A stretch of DNA of 64,000 bases, from NCBI RefSeq assembly GCF_037975245.1, contig NC_092576.1, positions 29,007,111-29,071,110 of the forward strand. Reading direction: 5' to 3'. Shown in pieces: positions 23,201 to 31,183 of this stretch. The stretch comes from Apostichopus japonicus (taxonomy: Eukaryota > Echinodermata > Holothuroidea > Aspidochirotida > Stichopodidae). The position numbers and the translations under genes are program-made. Below the pieces are notes generated by a model that had not been told where the DNA came from, made no database searches, and saw only the letters and a list, made by a program, of their open reading frames with translations. The first letter of the stretch is position 1. The number at the start of each line of letters is the position of its first letter.

Positions 23201-23800
23201 CACTTTAAATTACAGCCATTTATATGAAAATGCCAATCACGAAAGTTTTATTTGCATGATGTAACATTAAGAATGTAGTAAAAATAGTTTATATTAAGTG
23301 TTTCTTTTGAAGAGACCTTCGAACCATTTAACAAATTAAAATGTATGGGTTTTTGGTGGACACAACCTTGTAATATTATACGTTATGGTTGCATGTTATC
23401 TGATAAACAAGGGCAAAATCAGCTCAACTTGAAGACTAGTGAATGAAGAGTGCTATCTTGGTTGCTCAAACAGCCTCAATTAAATTATTTCTCATGAAAT
23501 ACTGACCGCAGTTTCAATATGTTTGGAATCGAAAATTTATCACACGGGCGAACGTTGTATTATCTTCTTTGATGACAATTTCCCAATGATGTTAAGTTGT
23601 TGGTTTTGTTTCCTGTCAATTTTGACAGACTTGCAAGTTGCTTGAGATCGATGGCTTTTCAAGTTTATTTGTTTATTCTCTAGAAAGCGAACTATATTGT
23701 TTTTTCTCTCATTTGAATTACAGGTGAGGCAATACTTCCTGCGTGCTGTTACATCAAAAGACGGTGTCAAAGAAACTACATCGATTACTTTTCCATGTGA
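2771..23800 (+). CDS. Gene A: LRR / GCC2-GCC3 / multi-pass membrane receptor-like protein (20 coding exons)
   Basis: The coding sequence joins 2771-2876, 3419-3545, 4272-4343, 4907-4978, 5976-6047, 6421-6492, 7288-7359, 11928-11999, 12576-12647, 16186-16257, 17122-17193, 17779-17931, 18060-18128, 18252-18335, 18931-19002, 19441-19497, 19837-20018, 20431-22037, 22615-22741 and 23724-23800, giving 1102 residues with no internal stop. Order: signal peptide (about 1-16), LRR N-cap (about 36-77), 14 LRRs (about 78-420), cysteine-rich GCC2/GCC3-like stalk (about 440-565), second cysteine-rich ectodomain, and about eight or nine membrane segments between 681 and 1078 (clearest at about 681-704, 787-808, 835-855, 889-916, 980-1021 and 1036-1078). 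Exon 5 lacks an AG acceptor and may be skipped without frame change. The likely role is a cell-surface recognition receptor; ligand and signalling are unknown. I know of no named orthologue. Confidence 0.85.
3419..3545 (+). CDS. Gene A exon 2: LRR N-terminal cap
   Basis: The exon runs from a TTCAACAG acceptor to a GTAAGA donor. It encodes four cysteines in the pattern TACGTNHTCNCHQ and a later VDC, typical of an LRRNT cap, then IPTLPHNATEM leading into the first repeat. The exon ends in the same codon phase as all following LRR exons. Confidence 0.88.
4272..4343 (+). CDS. Gene A exon 3: LRR
   Basis: A 72-bp LRR exon encoding the core DLSSNRLTGIPPGTF. The acceptor is TTTTTGACAG; the donor is GTACGC, which is weak but shared with exon 4 and similar to gene B (GTACGG). 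Confidence 0.85.
4907..4978 (+). CDS. Gene A exon 4: LRR, tandem copy of exon 3
   Basis: A 72-bp LRR exon (NISRNILTGIPPGTF) nearly identical to exon 3, within a tandemly repeated block of about 0.6 kb. Gene B has only one exon of this type. Confidence 0.85.
5870..5935 (+). mobile_element. tRNA-derived SINE fragment
   Basis: An A-box-like TGGTTGAGTGG (5876-5886) is followed about 35 bases later by a B-box-like sequence with one extra base (GGATGCGATTCC). This is the internal RNA polymerase III promoter layout of tRNAs and SINEs, but no tRNA cloverleaf closes. It sits just upstream of the acceptor-less exon 5 and is missing at the same place in genes B and C. Confidence 0.55.
5976..6047 (+). 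CDS. Gene A exon 5: LRR with mutated splice acceptor
   Basis: The 72-bp frame (DVLHNSIREIPAGLF) is intact and the GTAAGT donor is good. However, the two bases before the exon are AA, where genes B and C have AG. The only nearby AG, at 5976-5977, would give a 70-bp exon that shifts frame and reaches a stop within five codons. Skipping the exon keeps the frame, so it may be absent from the mature message. Confidence 0.5.
6421..6492 (+). CDS. Gene A exon 6: LRR
   Basis: A 72-bp exon with core DLSRNRIEALSEVLL, a strong acceptor (TTTCTTCCAG) and a GTAAGT donor. It resembles exon 8; the pair exon 6-exon 7 is present in gene C and missing from gene B. Confidence 0.85.
7288..7359 (+). CDS. Gene A exon 7: LRR
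   Basis: A 72-bp exon (IISHNLIQKIPRELF) bounded by TTCTGTCAG and GTAAGT. It matches gene C exon 61979-62050 and has no counterpart in gene B. Confidence 0.83.
7585..8228. repeat. Composite tetranucleotide microsatellite
   Basis: The tract passes from TACC and TGTC units through TATC units into a near-pure TCCG run (about 7977-8121, some 36 copies) and back to TATC. All long open frames across it are repeat artefacts. The TCCG core is a dense CpG cluster in otherwise AT-rich DNA. Confidence 0.95.
8620..8960. repeat. Satellite of short palindromic units, block 1
   Basis: Roughly 18-20-bp units built from ACCATGTTTATCG and its reverse complement, with CGACCG or GTCG at the turns. Units occur in both orientations, so neighbouring units can fold as hairpins. 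Confidence 0.8.
9377..9766. repeat. Imperfect inverted repeat, arms about 95 bp
   Basis: About 9377-9470 is an imperfect reverse complement of about 9660-9766. Shared core: ATTACGTAATCGACCTG, with flanking TATAGCAC and GATCTTCT-like motifs. It may be the ends of a decayed DNA element or a foldback structure. Confidence 0.7.
10240..10575. repeat. Minisatellite with TTCATAAT units
   Basis: Repeats of about 25-37 bp alternate GGTTCGTTATTCATAATCGG and GTTCGATGTTCATAATAGC-like units with A-rich spacers. About ten degenerate copies are visible. Confidence 0.8.
10920..11075. repeat. Satellite of short palindromic units, block 2
   Basis: The same family as at 8620-8960: tandem units containing ACATGGTTTATCGGTCGAT and AAAACATGG. 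It lies 2 kb from block 1, and the intervening 2 kb is not found in the paralogues. Confidence 0.8.
11220..11745. repeat. 10-bp minisatellite with ordered variant blocks
   Basis: After a TA tract there are about 44 copies of a 10-bp unit. Variants come in homogeneous blocks: TATCTTAACC, TATCTTAATC, TATCACTATC, TATCACCATC, TATCACTATC, and then a TATATATG-TATC tract. Confidence 0.93.
11928..11999 (+). CDS. Gene A exon 8: LRR
   Basis: A 72-bp exon (DLSGNRLETLPTALL) with acceptor CATTCAG and donor GTAAGT. It lies after the long repeat-filled intron 7 and is closely related to exon 6 and to single exons in genes B and C. Confidence 0.87.
12576..12647 (+). CDS. Gene A exon 9: LRR
   Basis: A 72-bp exon (YLSDNLLTDIPLGFF) with acceptor TTTCAATACAG and donor GTAAGT. 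A copia-type element begins about 50 bp downstream in the intron. Confidence 0.87.
12700..12992 (-). repeat. LTR (3' LTR in element orientation)
   Basis: On the plus strand it runs from TGTTGTCGAGG to TTTTAGCA and shares long stretches with the right repeat (CTGGCTAGA, TTCTCATGAAATTACA, GACACAGTATAA-like) and with the solo LTR in gene C. Confidence 0.75.
13560..13888 (-). pseudogene. Copia reverse transcriptase remnant
   Basis: The minus strand reads EPITLTEAQ, VPWQRR, RLVNGTK-like and then, after frame breaks, YDENLSPVIRFESV-like residues typical of the start of copia reverse transcriptases. The frame is interrupted, so this is a relic. Confidence 0.7.
14110..14570. repeat. Interspersed repeat nested in the copia element
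   Basis: It begins with GTTGGCCTGACGTTTCGATC and AGGATCTTCTTCAAAGGC, a phrase I associate with widespread invertebrate interspersed repeats, followed by a purine-rich tract (about 14270-14520). It splits the copia interior and so is younger than the insertion. Confidence 0.55.
14770..14952 (-). pseudogene. Copia integrase remnant
   Basis: The minus-strand frame contains LRSDNGGEY and TPEQNGAAERMNRT, diagnostic for the retroviral-type integrase core of Ty1/copia elements. The piece is about 60 residues and has no intact surrounding frame. Confidence 0.85.
15490..15757 (-). repeat. LTR (5' LTR in element orientation), degraded
   Basis: It matches the left LTR over GGTTAACTGGCTAGAGGCG and later segments; its outer end is diverged. 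The sequence beyond 15757 is intron that matches gene C (about 60100-60276), which fixes the boundary. Confidence 0.7.
16186..16257 (+). CDS. Gene A exon 10: LRR
   Basis: A 72-bp exon (ILANNKLHHVHQRFF) with acceptor GTTCTCCTCAG and donor GTGAGT; almost the same residues occur in genes B and C. Confidence 0.87.
16410..17110. repeat. Tandem duplication in gene A intron 10
   Basis: Copy 1 (about 16410-16740) and copy 2 (about 16785-17110) share TGTGGTGAT, ATATGAAAATAGAC, AACGTATGGT and CTTAGCGAATG-like segments. Genes B and C have one copy each, so the duplication is specific to A. Confidence 0.8.
17122..17193 (+). CDS. Gene A exon 11: LRR
   Basis: A 72-bp exon (SLSGNSIRQLPANLF) with acceptor ATCTCTTGCAG and donor GTGAAT. 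The upstream intron holds a tandem duplication of about 0.33 kb. Confidence 0.85.
17779..17931 (+). CDS. Gene A exon 12: two LRRs in one exon
   Basis: A 153-bp exon encoding two repeats, DLANNSLTKIPFGLF and LLQRNNLNRVRNGLF. Gene C has the same length; gene B is two codons shorter. It may be a fusion of two single-repeat exons by intron loss. Confidence 0.88.
18060..18128 (+). CDS. Gene A exon 13: LRR
   Basis: A 69-bp exon (FLNNNKISEVEKNTF), one codon shorter than the standard unit in all three paralogues. The donor is GTAAGT. Confidence 0.87.
18252..18335 (+). CDS. Gene A exon 14: LRR with basic extension
   Basis: An 84-bp exon starting YLFNNKITKLNNSLF and ending in a run rich in Arg and Lys (RRLKKTRTK). 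Genes A and C share this length; gene B has a regular 72-bp version without the basic run. Confidence 0.85.
18931..19002 (+). CDS. Gene A exon 15: LRR
   Basis: A 72-bp exon (HLYKNPLEYISANAL) with acceptor ACCATCAAAG and donor GTAAGT. It is the last regular repeat. Confidence 0.86.
19441..19497 (+). CDS. Gene A exon 16: LRR C-terminal edge
   Basis: A 57-bp exon (LLSCGNLKSLPMSNR) conserved in all three paralogues. The single cysteine may pair with the following cysteine-rich exon. The donor is GTATTA. Confidence 0.83.
19837..20018 (+). CDS. Gene A exon 17: linker and first GCC2/GCC3 motif
   Basis: A 182-bp exon with a linker followed by CQPCTPGSYGNESGQC and CTPCPAG, the cysteine pattern of GCC2/GCC3 (ephrin-receptor-like) repeats. 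The gene B exon has exactly the same length; that of gene C is two codons longer. Confidence 0.88.
20431..22037 (+). CDS. Gene A exon 18: cysteine-rich stalk and most membrane segments
   Basis: A 1607-bp exon, the same length as in gene B. It begins with further GCC2/GCC3 units (CSHCHNGSFV, CILCPEGTKQ), then an extracellular region with sugar-type Asn sites and the motif GYRGWLCSKC followed by CLPCP. Membrane segments follow, beginning IVWVFFEISMTVCIF. A charged loop (KRQRDNEH to about NEET) separates two groups of helices. It ends in frame at CAG before GTGAGT; reading on into the intron would add about 20 residues and stop at 22098-22100. Confidence 0.92.
22615..22741 (+). CDS. Gene A exon 19: last two membrane segments
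   Basis: A 127-bp exon encoding LFSLAVIFVNVLFSAV and ISIGIVTLDAAIIVIVS, two hydrophobic helices. The acceptor is CTGCTTTCAG and the donor GTAAGG; both paralogues match. Confidence 0.9.
23724..23800 (+). CDS. Gene A exon 20: basic C-terminal tail and stop
   Basis: Too short for ordinary gene finding, but the frame, acceptor (GAATTACAG) and stop are conserved in all three paralogues. It encodes GEAILPACCYIKRRCQ and a stop at 23798-23800. The tail is short, basic and likely cytoplasmic. Confidence 0.87.
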
Positions 23801-24744
23801 TAATGAATTGGTTCCCATCTTCACATCTAAAATGTCGGCTTTAAGAGCGATATGAATTTTTCTTCATTTCAAGTCTTGGAATATTGACCTGACGAAGGAG
23901 TTTGTGATGTTTATTGATGTAAAATAACATATCTTACAGAATTGGCACCGTATAAGCTATTTTTAAACAGTTAACTGTGTATATTTTTCAAGTCTCATTG
24001 CGCTGAGTAAACACGCAACCTTATTAACAAGACATTTTACTGTTTCTTGGATAAATCCCGCGGCAGCAAATATGAAACGTAGCCTACTAAAATAGTGAAC
24101 AGTGCTAATTATCTTGTCTTGTTTCTTTTCGTTGAACTCATTTTGACAGTAGTTAATACTTTGTTTATGGTGACACTGGGGTTATATTATGGTCATTTTG
24201 TATCTGTTTTTGAAATTTTATTATTTCTCCAAAAGTGAAAACGCAGAATGCTGTACATGAAAGAGCTACTCATTATATATATTCGCTTCATCTCGATAAA
24301 TGACATAAGGAATATGAAGCAAAATGGTCTCCGATTATGTGTTGTAGAAAAATCAACGTATGCTGTTGGTTCATCTGAATAGCTTTGATGTAAAGATTGT
24401 TTAAAGAACAACTAATGTAGGAGTTCCTCTGTTAAGAATTGTTAATAACAACGGTCGCTACGTCATGGTATGTTACATTTGCATGCATTTCGTGGTCAGT
24501 GATTATATTGTAAAAGAAAGTATAACGTAATAATACGCTTCTAAATTTTTTTTATCCTTATGAAGATGGACCTAGCTATTCTCTGTCTTTTTCTTGTAAT
24601 TACATATTTTTCGTAACACACTGTATCACAGAACAAAAAGTAAAAAAAAACAGTTAAATTATATAAAGCTACAAATTTAACAGTATTTTGTGCGGTTCCG
24701 TACTGGATTAACCAGAAGAATGAAGAAGTATAAATAAACAAAAT

Positions 24745-25665
24745 GGTATTGCACTATTTCCGTACCTGTTTGTCTTATACTTAATTTCCTGATAGGGTTT
24801 GGGGTTTCTTTAGGACATGCCAAGCATGTTATGGGTAGCAGGGAACAGCTTGGCATATCTATCAGACTTAGTACATCCAATGGAGAAATTGGAACAAAGT
24901 TCAACTCGCCTATTTGCCAGCGACTGGAGATCGGTGAGTTCCAAAGCCTTGGTGTACGAATTGTAGTTGGCAGCTATAACGACATGTTCATCTCTGGTTA
25001 CGCTCAATCAGTTGGCCTGAACATCAGTAATACCACCATGCCACACAGGAGTAGCTATTCCACAACAGGGCGAACATAAGCTTTACACACCGACACCAAA
25101 TCTTCGATGGGAACCCCAACCCATTTAGTATATATAATCAACGACTGCCCTTAAAGACCATGTTGTTGACCTGTGTTTCCCAGCCCAGATCCGACTGTAC
25201 CCTCAGTCCCAGAATATTGGTCTCAACCACATCTTCAAGTTAGTTACCGCCAGTCATAAGCGTATGTAGTATAGGAGGCTGCCTTTTAAAGCAGGAGCTT
25301 AAATTTCGAAGGATGGAGCTCGAGGTGATTATTAGTAGCCCATATATCAAGATTGTGAACTTCCTGACCAATCTGGCTTGGCTGAGTAGCCAGTCGAACC
25401 TGCGGTAGGCTCACATCATCGACATACTTAAAACAGTGGGAACTAGCCTTTTCTAAAGCATTATTTATTATACCAACGAATATCAGTGGTCCCAACTTTG
25501 TTCCCTGTGGTACACCACAATAAAGTGTTTCCCATGTTGAGATGGCAGAATGGTATTTTACGCTTTGCCGACGAGAGGTGAGAAATCAGTTATCGAAGGT
25601 ACAACTTCCCCATAACACTTAACTCATACAATCTGTTGATAGCTAAGGTATGGTCTACGCAGACC
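24745..25665 (-). mobile_element. LINE (non-LTR retrotransposon) fragment
   Basis: The minus strand encodes reverse-transcriptase pieces: GPLIFVGIINN, KYVDDVSLPQ (the YVDD catalytic box) and WATNNHLELHPSK, then a downstream piece with LTDLQSLANRRVELC typical of LINE C-termini. Stops and frameshifts interrupt it. It is an insertion relative to the matching gene B flank (about 31620-31700). Confidence 0.82.
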
Positions 25666-26420
25666 AAATGCAGGCCTGCTCTGACTTGCAATAGAGTAAA
25701 ACATCCATTAACCACGTGACAAGTGTCACTGTCATCATGTTGAACCTGTCATCCTATATCGTGGTTTGTATGCTTACCTAATGTATTTAATCAAACAGTT
25801 AAAGCTTGTTTTCCCCGTTGTATTAAAGAAACAATGGAGTGTTTTTGAATTATCTTTGGTAATGATAAATTATTGAATTCATCATCACTAACATGCAGTT
25901 TTCTATAATTCATTTGTGTTATCGTACATACAAACATTAGTTTTACTCACGGACTAACAGTGACTGGTATTTTAAACTAAGCATTTGTTAGGTCGATTTC
26001 CGACATCCTTTTAACTCTAGGTCAGACTGATCCAAATTCCAGTTTAGGTTTTCAGTTTCCTTTATTCCAATATAAATAGCATTAAATACAATTTATAAAT
26101 AGGAGAGCATACAAAGTTATGAGTTACGGAAAGCGAATAAAGACACTTAAAACGTAAGTAACACAATCAACAGTTTTGAAAATTTAAGTTAAATTGGGAA
26201 TGATAAAGACACATAACAAAGGATACATTAAATCAAATCATTTAAAATTCCATTTTGAATAATAATAGATGCTCTGTATAAATGTGTTTTTTTTTTAAAT
26301 TTGAACCCTTTATTTTGGTTTTATTGCACGATTTCGTAAATAATAGTTAATTTGTAGACAAAGAGAGTTGAGTTCTTTATTAAGGGGGTGTTTACTATCC
26401 TTATGAATATTACTGGTGAT

Positions 26421-26800
26421 TCAAATAAACTCACCTTTAGCTGCACCATTAACATTATCAGTAATGCTCTTACAGAACAACTTAAAAATCATAGCACAAT
26501 ACTTTAAGAAAGCTCTCATTCTTTGTTTATCACGAGATAATAAGAAATGGTACCACACAGGGACAGCGTATACTAAATGAGACAGAATCGATGTAACAAA
26601 TATTTTTTTCTTCACCTCTAACCTGAAAAACGGGAAAAGATATAATAATATAGATACAATGTAGTAAACTCTTCGCAATATGTTAGAAATATGACTAATG
26701 AATGTTAGTTTGTCATCAATGCAAACACCAAGGTATATCGTTTCAGACACACGTTGAACCGCGAATCGTCAATTACTAGGTTGTCTGACTTTATAGAGGA
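26421..26800 (-). mobile_element. LINE reverse transcriptase C-terminal fragment
   Basis: The minus-strand frame has YLGVCIDDKLTFISHI and KKKIFVTSILSHLVYAVPVW, the usual end of LINE reverse transcriptases. The neighbouring 26030-26420 is likely its 3' region. It differs from the fragment at 24745-25665, so it is probably a separate insertion. Confidence 0.78.
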
Positions 26801-26829
26801 AAGAATTATTAACAATGTATAAGTATATG

Positions 26830-28815
26830 ACTAGTAATATCACCGAAGAGCAGATGACTCGTAAGATAAAAGAATCTCAAATGAAAGAAAAGTCTCGTAT
26901 GTGTGTGATTTTCTAAGAAACAATAGCTTCCCATGTTTCATTGTTCGATCAAACAAAAACTGTCAAGATTAAAGGTTCTTGAAAAGTGTTGTTAACTAAA
27001 CCGTCTAACCTAAACACTGACCTGTACTGAAACCTTATGCGATAGAAAATGAAAAATTAGATAGAGATACATGTCATGAATAAACTTCTACAAACATATC
27101 ACAGATTTAATGTGTTTTAATACATGGTGCTGAAGACTTTGTGGGCCAGAGGAAAGGTATATAGGAAAAAAATAAATGTGAACTGTATATCCTTTCTAGA
27201 AAACATACCGACCTCCTCAGAAATTCATAATTTGTGGAAGACTCATTTCAATGAAAATGTGTCGATAATCCAGGTGGGTTGTAAATTGTGTTAATTCCGT
27301 TATTATTATGTCTGTATTGTTGTTCCTTACTCATATATATCGCTTTAAATTATTTCGATCATTTTATGGTAACAAAAAAAAAATTAACCGGAGACCAATG
27401 TTTTAGCTCTTGTATCTTGTCCGAAGAGCTATTGTGCGATATACTTCTATCGAACCCTCCTCCCGTTCCCCACTTTCCCATAGTTCAACCGAATAGCTCG
27501 ATACCCCTTTCCGTAGGTATCAGCTTTAATAAAACCAGGAAGCCTTATTTTCTTTCTTCAAACTAACTTCTCGAGCGTTTGATTTCAACTTTGGGAAAAC
27601 AAATTTGTGTAAAGTGAGATACCCCAGAGTTTGCGTGCTCAAGCATATACCAGCATTTCACTCGATTGTAATTAACTAATCGATAGATGACTATTAACTT
27701 GACTTATTAATTGCCATTCCATTAGCTGGAACCGCTAAATGATTTTGCTCCAGAATCTTTAGACAAAAACTAATACGTCCAAGCCAGTAATATGTGGTCG
27801 ACTGCAGTTGTTTTTTGTGCAATGTTAAGTAAAGGTAAACAGAAGTGATAGTACGCAAATACAAGGCCAAGTGCTTGCATGTAGATGTAGGATCAAGATC
27901 CCCTTGTGAAAATTGGTGATTGTGGTTTTTAGGGAAACAACAATATCATGGAGTATGCTTGGAAGGCAAACCTATGGCTAATTTCAATTGATTCCTTCAT
28001 TTTCTATCTCATAAAGTGTCAGACTAGTTCAGCCGGAGGACACAACATATAATGAATCCAGTATTAAATTGAAAGAGAACATTGTTTTGCTGGATATTGT
28101 TAAGGATGCTTCTCCGTCTATTTAATTGTCATTTTATTTATTTACATTCAATTGTTGTCATGTATTCTTGTATTGTCTTTATATTCTTGTATCGTCTGCG
28201 TATCGACATATGATTAATATTAAAAAATAAATTGGTTTTGTTAATGTTTCCTTGTTGATCATATGGTTACATTAATATGTTCCTATCCTTCAAGGTTACA
28301 TCGATTATTGTTTACATATCGATCTTTATCATTCATCAGTTTCCATTGAATTTATCGATGATGTCCATTTAATTATCAGCATGTAAACATTGTAAGTTCA
28401 TAAGTGCAAAGTATTCTCTCTTTTTCTTTATGTCAATTGCGATCTAAGAGGGAGCATTCTGTTCGATTGCTGGTCTAATGAACTTTGCAAGTAACCATTC
28501 CTCAAAGATCTAGCAGAAATGTCTATAAAATGTTCAAGCACGACTAAATTATTTGATCTCTTAGTCTAAATTTCTTGTGTAGTCAAATCATTGTATATTT
28601 ACTTAGTTTGATTCCTTCTTCGTAGAAAATATTCTGAAGGTTTAGTTAACAACTTTTTCAAGAACATTTGATTTTTAAAATTTTTGTTTCGTAGAACGAT
28701 GAAACATGGGAACCTGTTGTTTCTTAGAAAATCACATACATACAATACTTTTGTCATTTGAGATTCTTTTATCTAACGAGTCACCAGCTCTTCGGTGTTA
28801 ATACTAGTCATATCA
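26830..28815. repeat. Inner arms of the A/B inverted duplication
   Basis: About 26830-27010 is the reverse complement of about 28640-28815, sharing GATAAAAGAATCTCAAATGA, GTGATTTTCTAAGAAACAA, TCCCATGTTTCAT and GTTGTTAACTAAACC. The 1.6 kb between them is unique, so the symmetry centre lies near 27.8 kb. Short frames here are not credible genes. Confidence 0.8.
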
Positions 28816-29915
28816 TATACTTATACATTTTAATTAATCATTTGCTCATTTATACACGTCCTGTATTGCAAATTGAAGATCTATGTGTTGCGGGTTTGAG
28901 TAGTAGGAAAATTGGTAACTTGTATCCTTCAACATGACACTTCATCTAATGTGTCTCTTCTGTATCAACCGATGAGGTAATTTGTACTTATAATTAGGTA
29001 CAGCGGATTATTACGTTACTGTGGCACAATGAATCTGATTATATTTTGCACACTTCTGTTTCTGGATGTGACATGTTATCTATGACGAGATGTTACCAAT
29101 ACAAAGTCATGTCAGGCCTTGTACTGATGTAATTATCTAACATTAAACAACTTTAAATTCCGAAGAAGTTGAAAGTTGTCAGATGTGACTAGTCATTCGA
29201 AGAATGTGCTCGATGAATCAAATGATTGAGAACTCATTGGAAGCCCCTGTAACTAAGATTTTTTTTTTCATTTGCTTGTAATTAGTTCATCCACGTTGCA
29301 GATCACATAGTGCAATGATTGTTGTACTGTTGCTTCATCATCATGTTGAACAAGCTCATATCTTTGAAATATAGGATGGTGATGGTGATGGGGTTAGGTT
29401 TGGAACTGTGTTGTCGTTTGTTTCTTGCACATATTAAACATATCACTAAGTTACAAATATTTATATGTTTTACTGTGAAAGTGAAAAAATCTGAATTATT
29501 ATTTGCTTGTACTTTCATTTGAAAAACATAAGTAAAGATTTTCTCAATGACTTTTGTCAATAAACTAAAGTTGCATATTAAAAACAATCATCTTGCATTT
29601 ATTTAGCGGTAGTACTTACTTATTGCGGTTGAAACAGAAACTAATTGAAACTAATGTGTAAGTAAGTAGGGGTGAAGGTGCAATCTGCTACTCAAATAGC
29701 AACACGATTTGATTAGTAAACGACCATCTGTATAAATGTATGGGAGTGTATTGAATTTTCATTGCATGTAAGTATGTTATTCCAAACTAGTTTCGCAATG
29801 ACGTGCCCCAATTTGCCGACTAGATTTCAGGCTGATTTATACTTAAATGCAAGTCGTCCTGCGTCATTACTGAATTGCAACCCACAACTAAAGCACCCTC
29901 ATCATCAATGTTGTA
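28816..29915. other. Intergenic DNA, partly shared with the 3' flank of gene C
   Basis: No gene was seen. About 29605-29900 matches about 50135-50265 and 50690-50800 beyond gene C (for example AACTAATGTGTAAG and GTCATTACTGAATTG), so B and C were duplicated with this flank. Confidence 0.7.
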
Positions 29916-31183
29916 AAAGGATTGTCTGGTGGCCCAAAGAAGTTAGCTTAAAAAAATAGTAAATAATTTTCCAAACATGTTGTCAAAGTATGAGAACGCT
30001 AATGTTGCGTTTGACAGAGAAACGATTTTTTAATCGTTATGGATAGACATTTCAAAAATGATTTGAACAGTACAATACGTGACGTCAGCTCTGCCATAGC
30101 AGATTGCGTCATAACCCAGCCTCCGCACAGTACCTCTACGGTAATCACAACAAAAACCGCGTTTGTATACAGATAAATTTCTTCCTTAATTTCCGGTGAA
30201 ATTTCTTAGAAATTAGATATGTTTTCGAAAACTCCTTAAGCCGCCATGCCATGTACTAGATCGGTGGTTCCGTGGTCTTTGTGTAACACAAGGTAAATTT
30301 TAACGGCAGACTCTTCGTTGTTTAGGCTTTACATCGTGCTATCCAGCTCCAATGCGAAGAATGTTCGCATGTAGGCTATACTCAAACGTTGACAATCGGA
30401 CAGTTCTGCGAAGCCTAAGCTTCTCAGTGCTACATTCTGCTCTGACAACGATTCCGATAAATGTCTTCCATAATTTCCGGTGAAATTTCTTATAAATTAG
30501 ATATGATTTCAAAAACTCCTTAAGCCGCCATATATGTAGTAGATCGGTGGTTTCGTGGTCTTTGTGTAACACAAGATAAGTTTTAACAGCAGACTCTTCG
30601 TTGTTTATGCATCACGATATCCAGCTCCAGCGCGAAGAATGTTCGCGTGTATAGGCTACTCTAACGTTTACAATCGGACAGTTCTGCGAAGCCTAAGCTT
30701 CTCGGTGCTACATTATGCTCTTTCGGTGTAACTAATACTGTTCAAGTTTCATTTTACTGTTTATTTGATCCGTGAATTTTATTTCAGCGATTTCGAAGAA
30801 CAATTTATGAAATGTGGTTTCAGTGTGAGTGTACTATGTGCAACGCTATACAAGTACACCAACTGGGCATCGTAGGATATACGTTCGCGAGTATGTACGT
30901 TATATATATTAGGCAATCCAATGTGCTTACACGTGAGTTTATTTGCTGCGGAAATGGGAGTGCTAACTTCAAGTCGCCTGTTTTGCCTATTTGCAAGCAC
31001 TACGTCAATCACCATATTGAAGCGTTCGAACAAACGGTACTTTTGGTGAGAAACTGGTGAATTTGAAAACCAGATTTCTACAAGAAGAAAACGTCGAATG
31101 GCGACAATTTTTACATGGTTTGAAAGAGAAACATAATAACTACAAGGACAATGTATCAAATTCTTCCACCAAACAATTCCTTT
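29916..31183. mobile_element. Terminal-inverted-repeat element of about 1.27 kb
   Basis: The ends read AAAGGATTGTCTGGTGG and, on the other strand, AAAGGAATTGTTTGGTGG. The gene C flank lacks this block and continues directly (empty site near 50805), which defines the insertion. Flanking bases are TA-rich, perhaps a damaged TTAA duplication. No transposase frame is recognisable, so it is probably non-autonomous. Confidence 0.6.
30180..30723. repeat. Internal tandem duplication of about 270 bp
   Basis: About 30180-30437 is repeated at about 30462-30723 (shared TTTCCGGTGAAATTTCTTA, GGTCTTTGTGTAACACAAG and CAATCGGACAGTTCTGCGA). It lies inside the terminal-inverted-repeat element. Confidence 0.88.
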
